From assembly GCA_025917655.1 (NCBI GenBank), contig CP084620.1, positions 744,001-808,000 of the forward strand: a DNA stretch of 64,000 bases, written 5' to 3'. The notes beneath the pieces are model-generated. The model had not been told where the DNA came from. It worked only from the letters and a program-made list of their open reading frames with translations, and did no database searches. Origin of the DNA: Chlorella sorokiniana. Its lineage: Eukaryota; Chlorophyta; Trebouxiophyceae; Chlorellales; Chlorellaceae. The number at the start of each line of letters is the position of its first letter. Positions within the stretch are counted from its first letter, which is position 1. Shown piece after piece: positions 1-10,600 of this stretch. The position numbers were made by a program, and so were the translations under genes.

Positions 1-284
1 CCTGGAGGGGCGGGGCAGGCATGCGCACGTGAAGGCACGCGTCGAGAGACCGTTCAGCTGGCGCAGCAGAGGCACGGCGGAGCACAGCAACAGAGAGAGC
101 GTCTGGGCGTGGCACGGCGGGTGAAGGCAGCGCTCACAACGCCAGGAGGCCTGCTGCCCGCAGCCGGGTGCTGCCGCCGACAAAGTCGCCGGCATAATTG
201 AACTCCAGGCCCGCCTGCTTTGTTCAGGATGGAAAAAGAAGACAGTCAGGCGGCGCCAGCCGAACCAGCTGGCTGAAGATGTGC

Positions 285-2200
285 TCAGCGCAACGGATGG
301 CAGCGGGCACCTGCGCCCAACCTCAGGCTCACGCCAGGCAGGTTAGCAAGGGGCCCAGAGCCAGATGAGCAGACTGCCGGCACCCCTCCGCCCTCCGCCC
401 ACACCCACACCCTCCCGCGCGCCTGCGTCAGCTGCACCCCGTTGCTGTGCATGTTGTCAATGGACAGCAGCAGGCGGGCGGGGGGCGGTAGAAGGAGCCC
501 AGCGACTCCAGCGGGCACTCGTAGCTGCCAGGGGGCAGCATGGGGCGGCACAGAAGGGCAGCGCAGGCTCAGGGCAACCACGCCTGGCTGCACCACTCAG
601 CGTGGGGCCAGCAGCGTGCTTTATGGAGCTGTTCAGTCAGCAGAGTGCCGGCCATCCCCAGCGGCATGCGGGGCAGCAGCCGCAGCGCCGCACCTCAGGC
701 GCACGCCCCAGCTGGACTCGGGGAGAGCCAGGCGCTTGGATATCTTCAGGGCGGGGTATGGCAGCGCCTTGAGCGACACCAAGTCATGCACCTTGAGCCG
801 AGCCTGCGCAGAGATCGGGCGGGAGTGCACGGGAAGGGGTGCGCCGAGAAGTGGAATGAGCGAGCAAGCGAATGCGAGCGATTTTGGTTGGTGGGCAAGC
901 AGTGTGGCAAGGGCGAGCGTCGATTTGGGCTGCCCAGTGCGGCGGGCCGGACATGGAGCCGCCGCGTCAGGCCCCTCCAGCGCGCAGCGATCCAGTGCTG
1001 GGGCCCTGGGCCGTGAGCGGCGCTCCCTAGGCACATGCCTATCCTTCCTTGCCCCTGCCCCTGCGCCTCATGCTGCAGCCCCACCTGCGGCTGCAGCTCA
1101 GCAGTGTCCAGCTCAAAGGCGAAGCCGAGGCCGAGGTCGAGGGCGGGCACGCGCCGCTTGCCGCCGCAACGCGCCTCGCTCTCGTAGGTGGGACCCAGCT
1201 GCGGCGGGGTGGCAAGGGGGCGTGAACGGTGGTCGAGAAACGCATGGAGGTGGCGCAACTGGCCCAAGCACGAGGGTTTCCGTTCGAGCAGGCTGATTGA
1301 AGGTGACCGCCAGCGCGACAGGCGCCAGCAGGCCGCTGCTGGGTGCACCCCGCTGCGCTCGCGGCGACCGCAGGCATCGCCCATGCAGGCATCGCCCGTG
1401 CTGTGCATGCTGCTGCGGCCGCGCCCCAGGTGCGGGGCTGGGCTTGCCTGCAGGTGGCGCATGACCTTGATGCGAGCGCCGGTGTCCATGAAGGAGACGC
1501 TGGGCAGGTCGTAAACAACGCCCGGGCGGGGAGCAGCAGCGCCGCCGCCATAGCCGCCGCCGTAGCCGCCGCCGCGGCCGGCATAGGCCCCGGGGGCGCC
1601 TGGGGTGGCGCTTGGCCGTAGTAAGCAGCGGAAGGGGGCGGGGGCGAGCCGGGGCGGCGCCGCCCGCTGGGCAGGCCCGCTGCGGAGCCGGGCTGCACGC
1701 GCCACAGCGAGTCGCCCGGGCGCCGCCCTTGAACAGCTTGCGCTTCAGGTCTATGCTGAGCGTGCCCTTGGTGGCTTTCATCAGGTTGTGCAGCGCCACA
1801 AAGCCCTGGCAGCAGCAGCAGCAGGGACAGATGGTGGCGGCGGTGGAAGAAACAGGTGGTGCCTTGCACAGCTGCCGATGCGACAGGACGTGCAGAACCA
1901 TTGAAAGTGCTTCAAGCAGTAGATCTTCTGTTATGTCAAAAACAGCAAGATAGAACAGTTCACAGGCCAGGTGCTGGCCTTGCTGCTGCTGCGGGTGATC
2001 CGCCGGGCGGCGACGCACCAACGGTGCTGGAGGAACCTCGACCTCTGCTCCCCTGGGGCGCCCCCGAGGGGCCCTTGAGAGCCCCCAGATGAGTAGTGGT
2101 CATCCAAAGGCGTTCCTGATAGTGGAGAGCTGGTCATGGGCCGAGTGGGAGCGGAGTCGGGGTTGATGTAGACCTCTCGCCGCGGTGGACTGCTGCACAT
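285..2200 (-). CDS. Unrecognised glycine-rich protein, spliced
   Basis: I do not recognise this gene. The minus strand shows a chain of protein-like segments separated by probable introns. From the start at 2200 these are MCSSPPRREVYINPDSAPT; a hydrophobic segment HLACELFYLAVFDITEDLLL near 1900-1970; FVALHNLMKATKGTLSIDLK near 1750-1800; a Gly/Tyr-rich stretch GGGYGGGYGGG followed by VVYDLPSVSFMDTGARIKVM near 1470-1600; VHDLVSLKALPYPALKISKR near 730-800; and SYECPLESLGSFYRPPPA running into LLLSIDNMHSNGVQLT near 440-530. The last two need a frame change inside a C-rich run, like other one-base breaks in this window. The ATG at 2200 is the first in frame with the opening segment. The left end is uncertain: the gene may stop near 285 or continue past the window edge. 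No family is claimed. Confidence 0.4.
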
Positions 2201-2345
2201 GTCGTGATCGCTCACTTACAGTTACGAACGAAGCCGATGGCGGCTTGTAGTCGAAATCCTGGCTGGCGTGAGTTGGCGCTGGCGTCCAGTTTCCGGCAGC
2301 AAATCAAAGCGTGATTACCCTTCTTCACGTATCATCTATATCGAC

Positions 2346-2867
2346 ATGGGTGGTACAAGACTTGAGGTGGGTCTCCAAGGCCACGGGCTTGCAACCTGAG
2401 GGTGCGTTGTCCACCGAGTGGATCCTTCTGGCCCTTATCCACCTTGCAGGCATTCAAGTTCGCATTGTACGTTGCCGTTCCCATAGGACTTACTGCCGCC
2501 GTGGTAATGCGGCAGGACGTGTTGCAGGCCATCATCAAGAGCGTGAGTGCATGCTGCGCATCGTCGTGGTCACCTGCTGTCGCTGCCATCGCGCCGCAAG
2601 CAGCAAGCGAAGCCGTAGTCACTGTGGTCGCCCCCACCCGCTGCTCGTGTTGCAGCGTTCCTACGTTGTGTATCCCCCTAGCAACGTCACAGACGAGAAA
2701 ATTCAGGAGGTGGGCTCACCACTCGCGCAGCGGCTGCCACACAGCTGATCAGTTCTAGGTGGCAATGGCGGCACTGATCTTCTCGCACGATCGTCTCTGC
2801 CCCGGTCGGGCCTCCTTGTCCTCTCCTGCTGCAGCTCCTGAAGCAGGAGCGGGAACGCAAGTTTTGA
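2346..2867 (+). CDS. PET100: PET100-like cytochrome c oxidase assembly factor
   Basis: This is a tiny four-exon gene: 2346-2366, 2450-2542, 2656-2709 and 2835-2867, joining in frame to 66 codons plus TGA. All introns are GT-AG. The protein starts MGGTRLEAFKFALYVAVPIG, has one membrane segment (about residues 9-25), then RSYVVYPPSNVTDEKIQELL and a charged tail ending ERERKF. The layout of a short N-terminus, one membrane span, an R/K-SYVVYPP motif and a charged C-terminus matches plant and fungal PET100, a mitochondrial inner-membrane protein needed to assemble complex IV. The family is known for about 65-110 residues. The gene ends 134 bases before the next gene on the same strand. The identification rests on the motif and topology; no other small single-span family I know has the YVVYPP block. 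Confidence 0.75.
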
Positions 2868-3000
2868 GGAGTACTCCATCCGTAGACGGTCTCAACAGCT
2901 GCAGCAGGCGGCCAGGCCGGGACGGTAGCTTAGGCAGCGCCAGGCAGCGCCAGCACATTTTCCCGCCCTCCGGTTGGCAGCCCCAGCCCGGCGCGGCGGC

Positions 3001-4876
3001 ATGACTTGGACCAGCCCTCGTCGCAAGCCTGCGGGCAAGCGGCGCTGCCTGGTGACGGGTGGGGCGGGCTTCCTGGGGCGCCACCTCGTGTCGCAGCTGT
3101 TGGCCAGCGGCCGCTGGGAGGTCACCGTGTTTGATGTGCGCTCGCGAGGGCGAAAGCGATGGCAAGGCGGGCGCCAAATACATCGTGGGAGACCTGCGGG
3201 ACCCCCAGCAGGTGGCCGACGCGGTGCAAGGTGCGGATGTAACAGCGAATGCCCGGACCGCAGCCGTGGCAGGCATCAAGGCGTGCGCCTGCTGCGGGCC
3301 TGGCCCTCGCCAAGGCATTGCTCTCCTGTACGGACCCCCTGTATGGACCCCTGCTCTGCTGAGCGCTGGCCCTGCTGGGGCCAGCGGGCACGCCGCTATG
3401 CTTCCCACGCGCTTCCTTTCTCCCTGTCCCGTCTTCGCAACGCTCTCTGCGCCGCGGCCCCCCCCGCCCCCACAGGCATGGACACTGTGTTCCATGTGGC
3501 CACTGCCGCCCCTACCGCGCACAACACCCACAACGAGGCGCTGATGCGGGACGTGAACGTGGCGGGCACGCGCCACGTCATCGACGCGTGCGTCGCCGCG
3601 GGCGTCCCCGCCTCGTCTACACATCCTCCGCCTCCGTCGTCTTTGACGGATCCAACCTGCACTTGGTCGACGAGTCTGCCCCCTACGCCAGGCCCATGGA
3701 CTACTACACCCACACCAAAACTGAGGGTGCGAGGACATGGGGCGTCTGGGTTGCCGCTGGACGGTCAAATGGCGCGGCGCCACCGTCGCTTGCAACGAAT
3801 GGCCTTGAGAAGTGCAGGGCAGGGAGGGTACAGACACCTGCTGCCCGGCTTATGCCCGTCAACCTGCGCACCCCCCCGCGCCCGCCCCCTGCAGCGGAGA
3901 AACTGGTGCTGGCGGCCAACGGGCGCGGCGGGCTGGCCACGTGCGCGCTGCGCCCCTCGGGCATCTTTGGGGAGCACGACACGCTGCTGGTGGCCACCAC
4001 GGTGCGCAACGCGGCGCGGGGCAAGCTCAAGTACATCATCGGCTCCGGCAGGAACGAGATGGACTGGACCTACGCCGGCAACGTGGCGCAGGTGCAGCCA
4101 AGCAGCCGCGCGTGTTGTGCCTGCTGCCGCCTGCTGAGCCTGCTGGGTTGTTGCCTGCGGAACGCTCTCGCCGCGAGGGAGCGCCTGGGCGATGAGAACA
4201 AGTGACCTGCCTGCATGCCCTGTGTGCAATGTGACCCCACCATCCCCAACCCCTCCTGCCCCCTGCCCGCCAGGCCCACATCGAGGCGGCCGAGGCGCTG
4301 GCCGGCCCCGACTGCCCCCTGGGCGGCCGCCCCTACTTCATCACCAACGCCGAGCCGCGGCCCTTCTGGGCCTTCATGGGCGACGTGTGTGAGGGCATGG
4401 GCTACCCGCGCCCCCACATCAGGCGAGGCAGCCCGCGGCGGCGGCGGCCCGGGGGGCCTGGCTGCCCGATGCATGCCCGTGGGAGACCCTGCATGCTCGC
4501 TCCGCACGGCTTCCTTTCCCTGCACTCTCAAGTGGCGCTTCCAATCCCTCTGAACCCCTGCTTCCCTTACCTCGCCTCTTGCACCCCCCCCGCCCCCGCA
4601 CCCCACCCCACCCACAGGCTGCCCTTCTTCCTGGTCTACTTCATCGCCTTGATCGTGCAGTTTATGGTGGTGCCGCTGTGCCGCCTGCTGGGCCGCGACC
4701 TGCAGTCCGACTTCACCCCTTCCCGCATCAAGATCACCGCCGCCAACCGCACCTTCTCCTGCGCCGCCGCGCGCCGCGACTTTGGCTACCAGCCTAGCGT
4801 GTCGGTGGATGAGGGCCTGCGCCGCACCCTGAAGCACTTTGAGCACCTGCACGCCAGCAAACAGAAGCAGGGCTGA
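3001..4876 (+). CDS. Sterol-4-alpha-carboxylate 3-dehydrogenase (decarboxylating), C-4 demethylation
   Basis: This is an extended short-chain dehydrogenase of the 3-beta-HSD family, which oxidises and decarboxylates 4-carboxysterols at the endoplasmic reticulum. Exons are about 3001-3230, 3476-3726, 3895-4091, 4274-4422 and 4618-4876. The N-terminus holds the NAD-binding LVTGGAGFLGRHLVSQLL and then GDLRDPQQVADAV. Exon 2 gives MDTVFHVATAAP, RLVYTSSASVVFDGSN and the catalytic Tyr/Lys motif YYTHTK. Exon 3 gives LRPSGIFGEHD and MDWTYAGNVA, both typical of the family. The last exon has a membrane segment (LPFFLVYFIALIVQFMVVPL) and the tail DFGYQPSVSVDEGLRRTL. Two one-base breaks interrupt the frame, after VTVFDVR and at the C4 run before RLVYTSS (about 3608). 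The last intron begins with GC, not GT. The start is the first ATG before the Rossmann motif. Confidence 0.88.
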
Positions 4877-5006
4877 CCGCTCCAGCGGCTGCGGCGCCAG
4901 CAGCATGTGAGCGCCCTCCCTGCCCCCAAAAATTGATGATGCCTTGTCCGTTGCTCAGCAGAGACTCTGGTTGAGCTGCGCCAGCCCTGGACAGTCAAAA
5001 CACTGC

Positions 5007-5011
5007 TGTAA
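5007..5011 (+). terminator. Candidate TGTAA polyadenylation signal of the sterol dehydrogenase gene
   Basis: TGTAA lies 131 bases after the stop at 4876, inside the 343-base convergent gap before the coatomer gene. TGTAA is the usual polyadenylation signal of green algae. Apart from this the gap shows nothing coding. Confidence 0.5.
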
Positions 5012-5219
5012 ACTGCAATTCCATCTTTGTTGAAGCCTGAGCCCTGCCTGAAGCAGATCAGGCACTCCTGCGCTTGGTCGGAAACTATTGCAGCTTGCAG
5101 TGTTGTGGCAGCAAGAGTAAGGGTGGAGAATGCCCTGAGCATCTCATGGCGTGCGGCCAAGCTCCCCGGGTTTCCCTGCCGCGCCTGGCCGCTACACCCT
5201 GCATGCCTTGGCCGCAGGC

Positions 5220-6979
5220 TCACGCCGTCGCCGCGCTGGCGGCGCGGTCGAAGGCGGCCTCGCCCTCCTCAGCGCGCGTGACGATGGCGTGGGCGGGGGC
5301 CACCAGCTTGAGCTGGCTGACGTACCGCGTGGCGCCCTTGCCCAGGTGCAGGCTGACAGCCACCAGGTTGGCAAGCGTGTCGGCGTCCTTGGGGTTCTTT
5401 TCAAAGGCCTGCCAGGAGCAAAGGCAGCGGCAGGACAGCATGAAAGGAATATCGGGGTGTGCGGTGGGAGCGGCTGGCTGGGAGCTGCGGCATGGCGCTC
5501 GCTCCAGACGGTGTGGGCCAGCCAGCAGAGGACAGTGAGCAGCTGGTGCCGCTCTGGGCAGCACCGCAGCAGCGGCGACCCCAGGGCGAAAAGAGGTGCC
5601 TGGCGGCTGTCCGCCCTGCTCCGATCTCTGCCCCCACCTGCAGCAGCTCCGACTCGGCGTCCTCCCAGCGGCCCATGCGCATCTGGCAGGCGGCCAGGCC
5701 GTTGTGCAGGCGCACCGTCCAGGTGAACTTGTCCCCCAGCTCCTGGAAAATATAGAAGGCTTCCTGCACCTTGGCGCCTCCCTGCACGGGGCAACCAGGG
5801 CGTGCTCATGTGGGTTAGGTGGGGACGGCAGGGGTGAGCGAGTGTAGCCAAGTGTGGTGGCAGAGCACTGGCCGCGGCGAGGAGGAGGGGCCTTCAGGCG
5901 TGCTCTGCTTCAAGCGCAACCCTCGATCGCGCTGGAGTGGCTTCACCAACCCCCAACCCCGCGCGGCTGGCCCGCCCTAGCACAGCGCACCTGGTGGAGC
6001 CCCACCCACGCCGTCGCCAGCTGCGTCAGCGTCGCGTCGTCGTCGACTGCCGTCATTGCCTTGACCTGCGAGAGGCGGGCCACAGGCCACAGAGAGGCAA
6101 CACAGGTCAGGTGGACACCACAGATATGCCCCCTGCTTTGCCTGCCGTACCTTTGAGAGCTGCGGCAGCGCCCTGCGATGACCGGCCAGGGGCAACACGG
6201 AGGGCTGCTAGCCCCACAGTAGAGGGCCCCACCCAACACCGGCATGCCAACGGCATCCGGGCCGACTGCATGGCGTGTGTGACGAGCCCCACCTGCTTTT
6301 CTGCCTGGTCCACCCGATCCATTTTGAGGTAAACTTGCACACACAGGGCCATCCTGCAGCGGGAGAGGCAGGGGTGTGCAGGCTGGCGCGTTGGCATGGA
6401 TGGGCTGTGAGGAGGGCGCTCCGCACAGCTGGGCCCGCCAGCGGCGGCTCACATTTCCAGGCTGCCGCCGGTGTGGCACGCCTTTAGTGCGTCCACATAG
6501 TTCTCCTCCAGGGCAAACAGCAAGCCCGCAATGAGCAGCACGGTGGGGTTGGCCGCAGCGGCTGGGTCCAGCCAGCCTGCCGCTGCCTCGAGGGCCGCCT
6601 CCTTCTGCTGCTTCATGTACAGCGCAAGCGTCTTCACAGCTTGGAGCGCCATGGGAGAGGCTGACGTGATTTCAGACATCACCAGCTGCACATGGTGTGA
6701 AGGCAGCAGACAGGCCGGGAGGCTCGGCAAACAGGCTGCAGCTCGAACCGTCGCTGCCATCGGCGGTTGGGCAGCCTAGACGCAGAGCGCCCTGCACGGC
6801 TCTGCAGTGCAGTCACACACCTCATAGGTGCCTAGCTCAATGTATGAGCGATATACAAAGACGTCCCGCTCAATCTTCTCGGCCTCGCTGAGGCCGGTAA
6901 GGTTGCTGGCCTCGCTGATCGCGCTCTGATACGCTCCCAAGTAGAACAGGTTACGGCATGAGAACAGGGGGTCCGCCAT
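5220..6979 (-). CDS. COPE: Coatomer subunit epsilon
   Basis: Epsilon-COP is the small helical-repeat subunit of the COPI coat, which binds alpha-COP on Golgi-derived vesicles. The minus strand reads MADPLFSCRNLFYLGAYQSA and ERDVFVYRSYIELGTYE (exon near 6825-6979), a family hallmark. Then follow VMSEITSASPMALQAVKTLA with NPTVLLIAGLLFALEENYVD (about 6450-6690), VYLKMDRVDQAEKQV (about 6300-6350), MTAVDDDATLTQLATAWVG (about 6000-6060), KVQEAFYIFQELGDKFTWT with GLAACQMRMGRWEDAESELL (about 5640-5780), and NPKDADTLANLVAVSLHLGK with VSQLKLVAPAHAIV to the stop at 5220. The TPR-like helices follow the usual family order, and the length is near the usual 290 residues. Introns are short. The ATG at 6979 matches the conserved MADPLF start of plant orthologs. 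Confidence 0.93.
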
Positions 6980-7614
6980 AGCGACTTCTGCAGCTGGCGA
7001 TCGAGCAGTGTGGTTTTAGCTGCAAAGCTGGACGCGGCGGCTTGGTGGAGTTTTCGCGATGCGCACACGGCAGGTCGGCCGCAGGGCGAGCATCGAAAAG
7101 GCAGTGGGCCTTTGCGCCTTCCACCTAAGGGGAGGGTCATCGCGACCAGCGGACCCAACCGTGTAATTTCCATCGCTTGTGTCACTTTTTGACAACACCT
7201 TTCCGCCACGACTATCGCAGGTGCGTGGGGAGGGCCGGCCGTGCGGCGAGGGCAGCAGCCTCAGACGGATACACGGCTTGGACAGCCATAGCAGAGCAGC
7301 GAAAGCAATGTGGACCACGCTTTCTGCCACGAACAGCAGCCGTAGCTTGCCAAGCCCCAATCGACATGGCCTGGTCCTCGCCTGGGGCGCCTGTTGGCAG
7401 GCCTTTACATAGCTATTGTCCACTATACCTTGCATGATACAGCTAGACTTCAGGCGGAACGGCGGAGCGGCCTCTCCGAACTAGTATCCACCCAGCTTCA
7501 CTTGTCCGCTCCCTCCTTGGCTCCTGCAGGAAGTTTGAGCGCGGCGTTTTTTGCCTCGGAAGCACAGGCCAGTGTGAAGCCCTTGGTCCACCGCCATTGG
7601 ACACACCGCAGCCG
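6980..7614. promoter_or_regulatory. Divergent intergenic region, coatomer epsilon / SBP factor
   Basis: This is 635 bases between two divergent start codons and must hold both promoters and 5' leaders. I see no open frame with family-like sequence. The stretch is less GC-rich than the flanking exons, for example around 7150-7240 and 7400-7450. No convincing TATA box or known motif was identified. Confidence 0.5.
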
Positions 7615-10600
7615 ATGGCCTCGTTCGTGGCCGACGAGGCTGTGTGGAAGCCCGAGGACTGGAAATGGGACGCCCACAACCTGAAGGCAATGCCGGCTGA
7701 TGATCAATCGCCCGCCCAAACCCCTGCTGGCAAGAACGCCAAGGGCCAGGCCGGTGAGGGTGCGAAGCAGGGCTGCCAGGTGAGGGCGTGCTGCCGAGGC
7801 GAACATGCTTGCCTCTTATTCTGGTCCACAGCTTGTTTTTGCATACATGGGCCACAGCCGGAGTCTGCCATTCCAATGTGGGAGGGCAGCACACCAATGT
7901 GGCAGGCGCTGCCTCGTCTGCATGCGGTCCCAGCCGCTCGTCTGATTATGCGGGACACGGGCCCTGCCCCTGTCCACCAACCAGCCACTTCGTCCTGCTG
8001 GAGCATCGGCAGGGGACTAATGCAGGCCAACGAGCACAATGAGGGCTGGTCATCCTGCTGCTCCGCCGCCCCTGCCACACAACCTCCCCCTGTCAGTTCT
8101 CCTCCCATCTGTGCTAACTGCCCGCTTCCTCACTCGCCGCGCCCTTTCTCCCCATCCACTCCGTTCGACGTCCCCCAGGTTGAAGGGTGCACGATTGAGG
8201 TGGGCGGCATGAAAGACTACCACTCCCGCTACAAGATCTGCGAGTTCCACCTGAAAGCAAACGTGGTGCAGAAGGACGGCAAGCCCCACCGCTTCTGCCA
8301 GCAGGCGCGCCCGCTGCCCACGCTGGCCATCCCGCAACCCCTGCCAGCTGCTGCCGATGTGCTCGCCGGCGTTCTGCTTGCTCGGCTGCCACCCCTGCGC
8401 GGGCCTTTCACATCTGCGTTGAAGCCACCCTCCCCCTCGCCCCCACACCATCCACAGTGCGGCAAGTTCCAGCCGCTGGAGGACTTTGACGGCGAGAAGC
8501 GCTCGTGCCGCGCGCGCCTCGACAAGCACAACGCGCGGCGGCGGCGCCAGCGCGAGATGGCACTCATGCTGAAGAAGACGGGCACGGTGGACGAGAAGGT
8601 GCTGGCGGAGAAGTACGGGCTGACTGGGGAGCAGCTGGCGCCCAAGCTGGCCCGCATGACCAAGCAGGGCTACGTGGTGAAGCCCTCGCGCTCGGGCTCT
8701 GCAGCACCCAGCTCCGCCAAGGCAGCCAAGAGCGCCAGCCCGTCCACGTCGCCCGGCCGCACCGAGGCCGCCCCCACGGCGACTAGTGGGGCGGCGGCTC
8801 GTCCGTCGACGCCGCCGCAATGTACGCGGCTGCCGCGCAGCAGCAGCAGCAGCAGCAGGAGCAGCACCGTCTCGCGGCCAGCACGGGCATGCAGGTGCGG
8901 CAGGCGCTGCCGCTGCTGCCTGATCTGCTGGCCACGGCGAGTTCGGGGGCAGCGCCGACTGCCCACGGCCCCCTGCCCGGCGACGCCGCCATGGGCGCCC
9001 TGCTGCTGGACGACAGATTCCTGGAGGAGGTATGCTGCGCTGTGCGCTGTGTACGCTGCTCATGCTGTGCAGCACCCGGTCTCTCCTCTTCTTTGGGCGG
9101 CACAGACGGAACAATGCCGCGCACCCCCAGCGCACCCTGGACACCCCCTGACGCCTCCGTGTGTTGCGGTGGATGCCCCACCCTCGCTGCCCACCCCTGC
9201 CCACTCCTCCCTGCCTTACTCCCAATGTGCCTCCCCGTCTTTCCACAGGTGTTCAACCCCATGCTGAGCGCGGGCCTGGCGCAGCAGGGGCCCGGTGGCA
9301 TGGCCACCCGGCCGCCGCCGCAGCCACGGCCGCGCCCGCCTCCAGCGCCGCCGCAGCCTTCCTGCAGCTGGACGCCGCCGCCGCTATGGAGCTGGATGAC
9401 CTGGAGGGGCTGGAGCGGCTGACCAGCCAGCTGATGGCGGCGGGGGCGCTGCCCGGCGCCGTGCCGCCGATGGGCGGCCCCGCCGCTGGCTGGCCCGCTC
9501 CGGCGCCGGCCTTCAGCGGTGAGCGCTGCTGTGCGCGCTGCGCCGCAGGCTTGCGCCCGGCTGCGCTCCTGCTCTCGCTCTTTGCTGTTCCAGCATGCCA
9601 GGTTCGAGCACTCCTTGCGCTCTGCTCCCCCTGACACCACCTTGCCCCTTCCCATCAGGTGCGGCGCGGCCGCAGCGCGGCAGCATGCCCCCACCCCTTC
9701 CACCAGCGAGGCGGCCATGGCGGCGCTGCCCCCTACCTGGCGGCCCAGCAGGCGGGCTTCACCACCCTGCTGGGCGGCGCGCGCCCTTTGTCGGCGGCCT
9801 GCAGCCGCCGCCGCCTCTGCCGGGCGCCCTCCGCCTCGACCTGGGCGGCCGCGTGGAGAGCCCCGGGTCTGTGCGCTCCACCGCCACCGCCATGGACCTG
9901 GGCAGGGCCCCGCTACCGGGGTCGGTGCTGGATGAGGCGCTTAACCTCCTTTCCTACGACTCCGCCCAGGTGAGTCACGGCTGGGACGCCCCTCCCCCGC
10001 TGCCTCCCCTGGCTGCTACGCTCTGCATGCAATGCGCATGCGCTGGGCCGCCGCACACACCCTCCCTCAGCTCAACCGCCGCACGCTCCCGGCCCTGCAC
10101 CGCCTGGTCCCCGTCCGTCACCTTGGCCACCCTCCGCCCCCGCTGGCCCCCCCCTCCTGCAGATTACGTATGTGCCCGAGGAGAAACTGGTGCGCTTCTC
10201 CGCCAAGCTCTTCAACTGCACCCCCGCCCAGCTGCCCGCCGACCTGAAGGCCTCCCTGGTCAACATGCTGTCCTGCCAGTCCATGGAGGGCTACCTGCGC
10301 CCCGGATGCGTGCACCTCACGGGTGCGGCGACAGGGGGCGGTGGAGGGGGAAAGCGGGCAGCTTGCAGGAAGAAGAGGGGGTGGGAGTGGGAGTGGGGCC
10401 GAATGGCGGAGAGCCGTGAGGAGGTGTGAGGCCTGAGGGGCAGCATTCTGCAGGGCCGCGCAGCTGCGTCACACATCTGTTGCTGTCACCCCCACCCTAG
10501 TGGCCATGCTCATACCCAACCCCCTACCCATCCCCTCCCGTTTGTTTGCAGTGAACGCGCTGATGGGGTCCGAGGAGCGCCAGCTGCTGGCGGCCAGCGG

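Noticed and set aside
442-1296. Long plus-strand open frame over the first gene
   Set aside because: Its translation is Arg/Ala/Gly-rich without order, as expected for the antisense of a GC-rich exon; the minus strand carries the protein-like segments.
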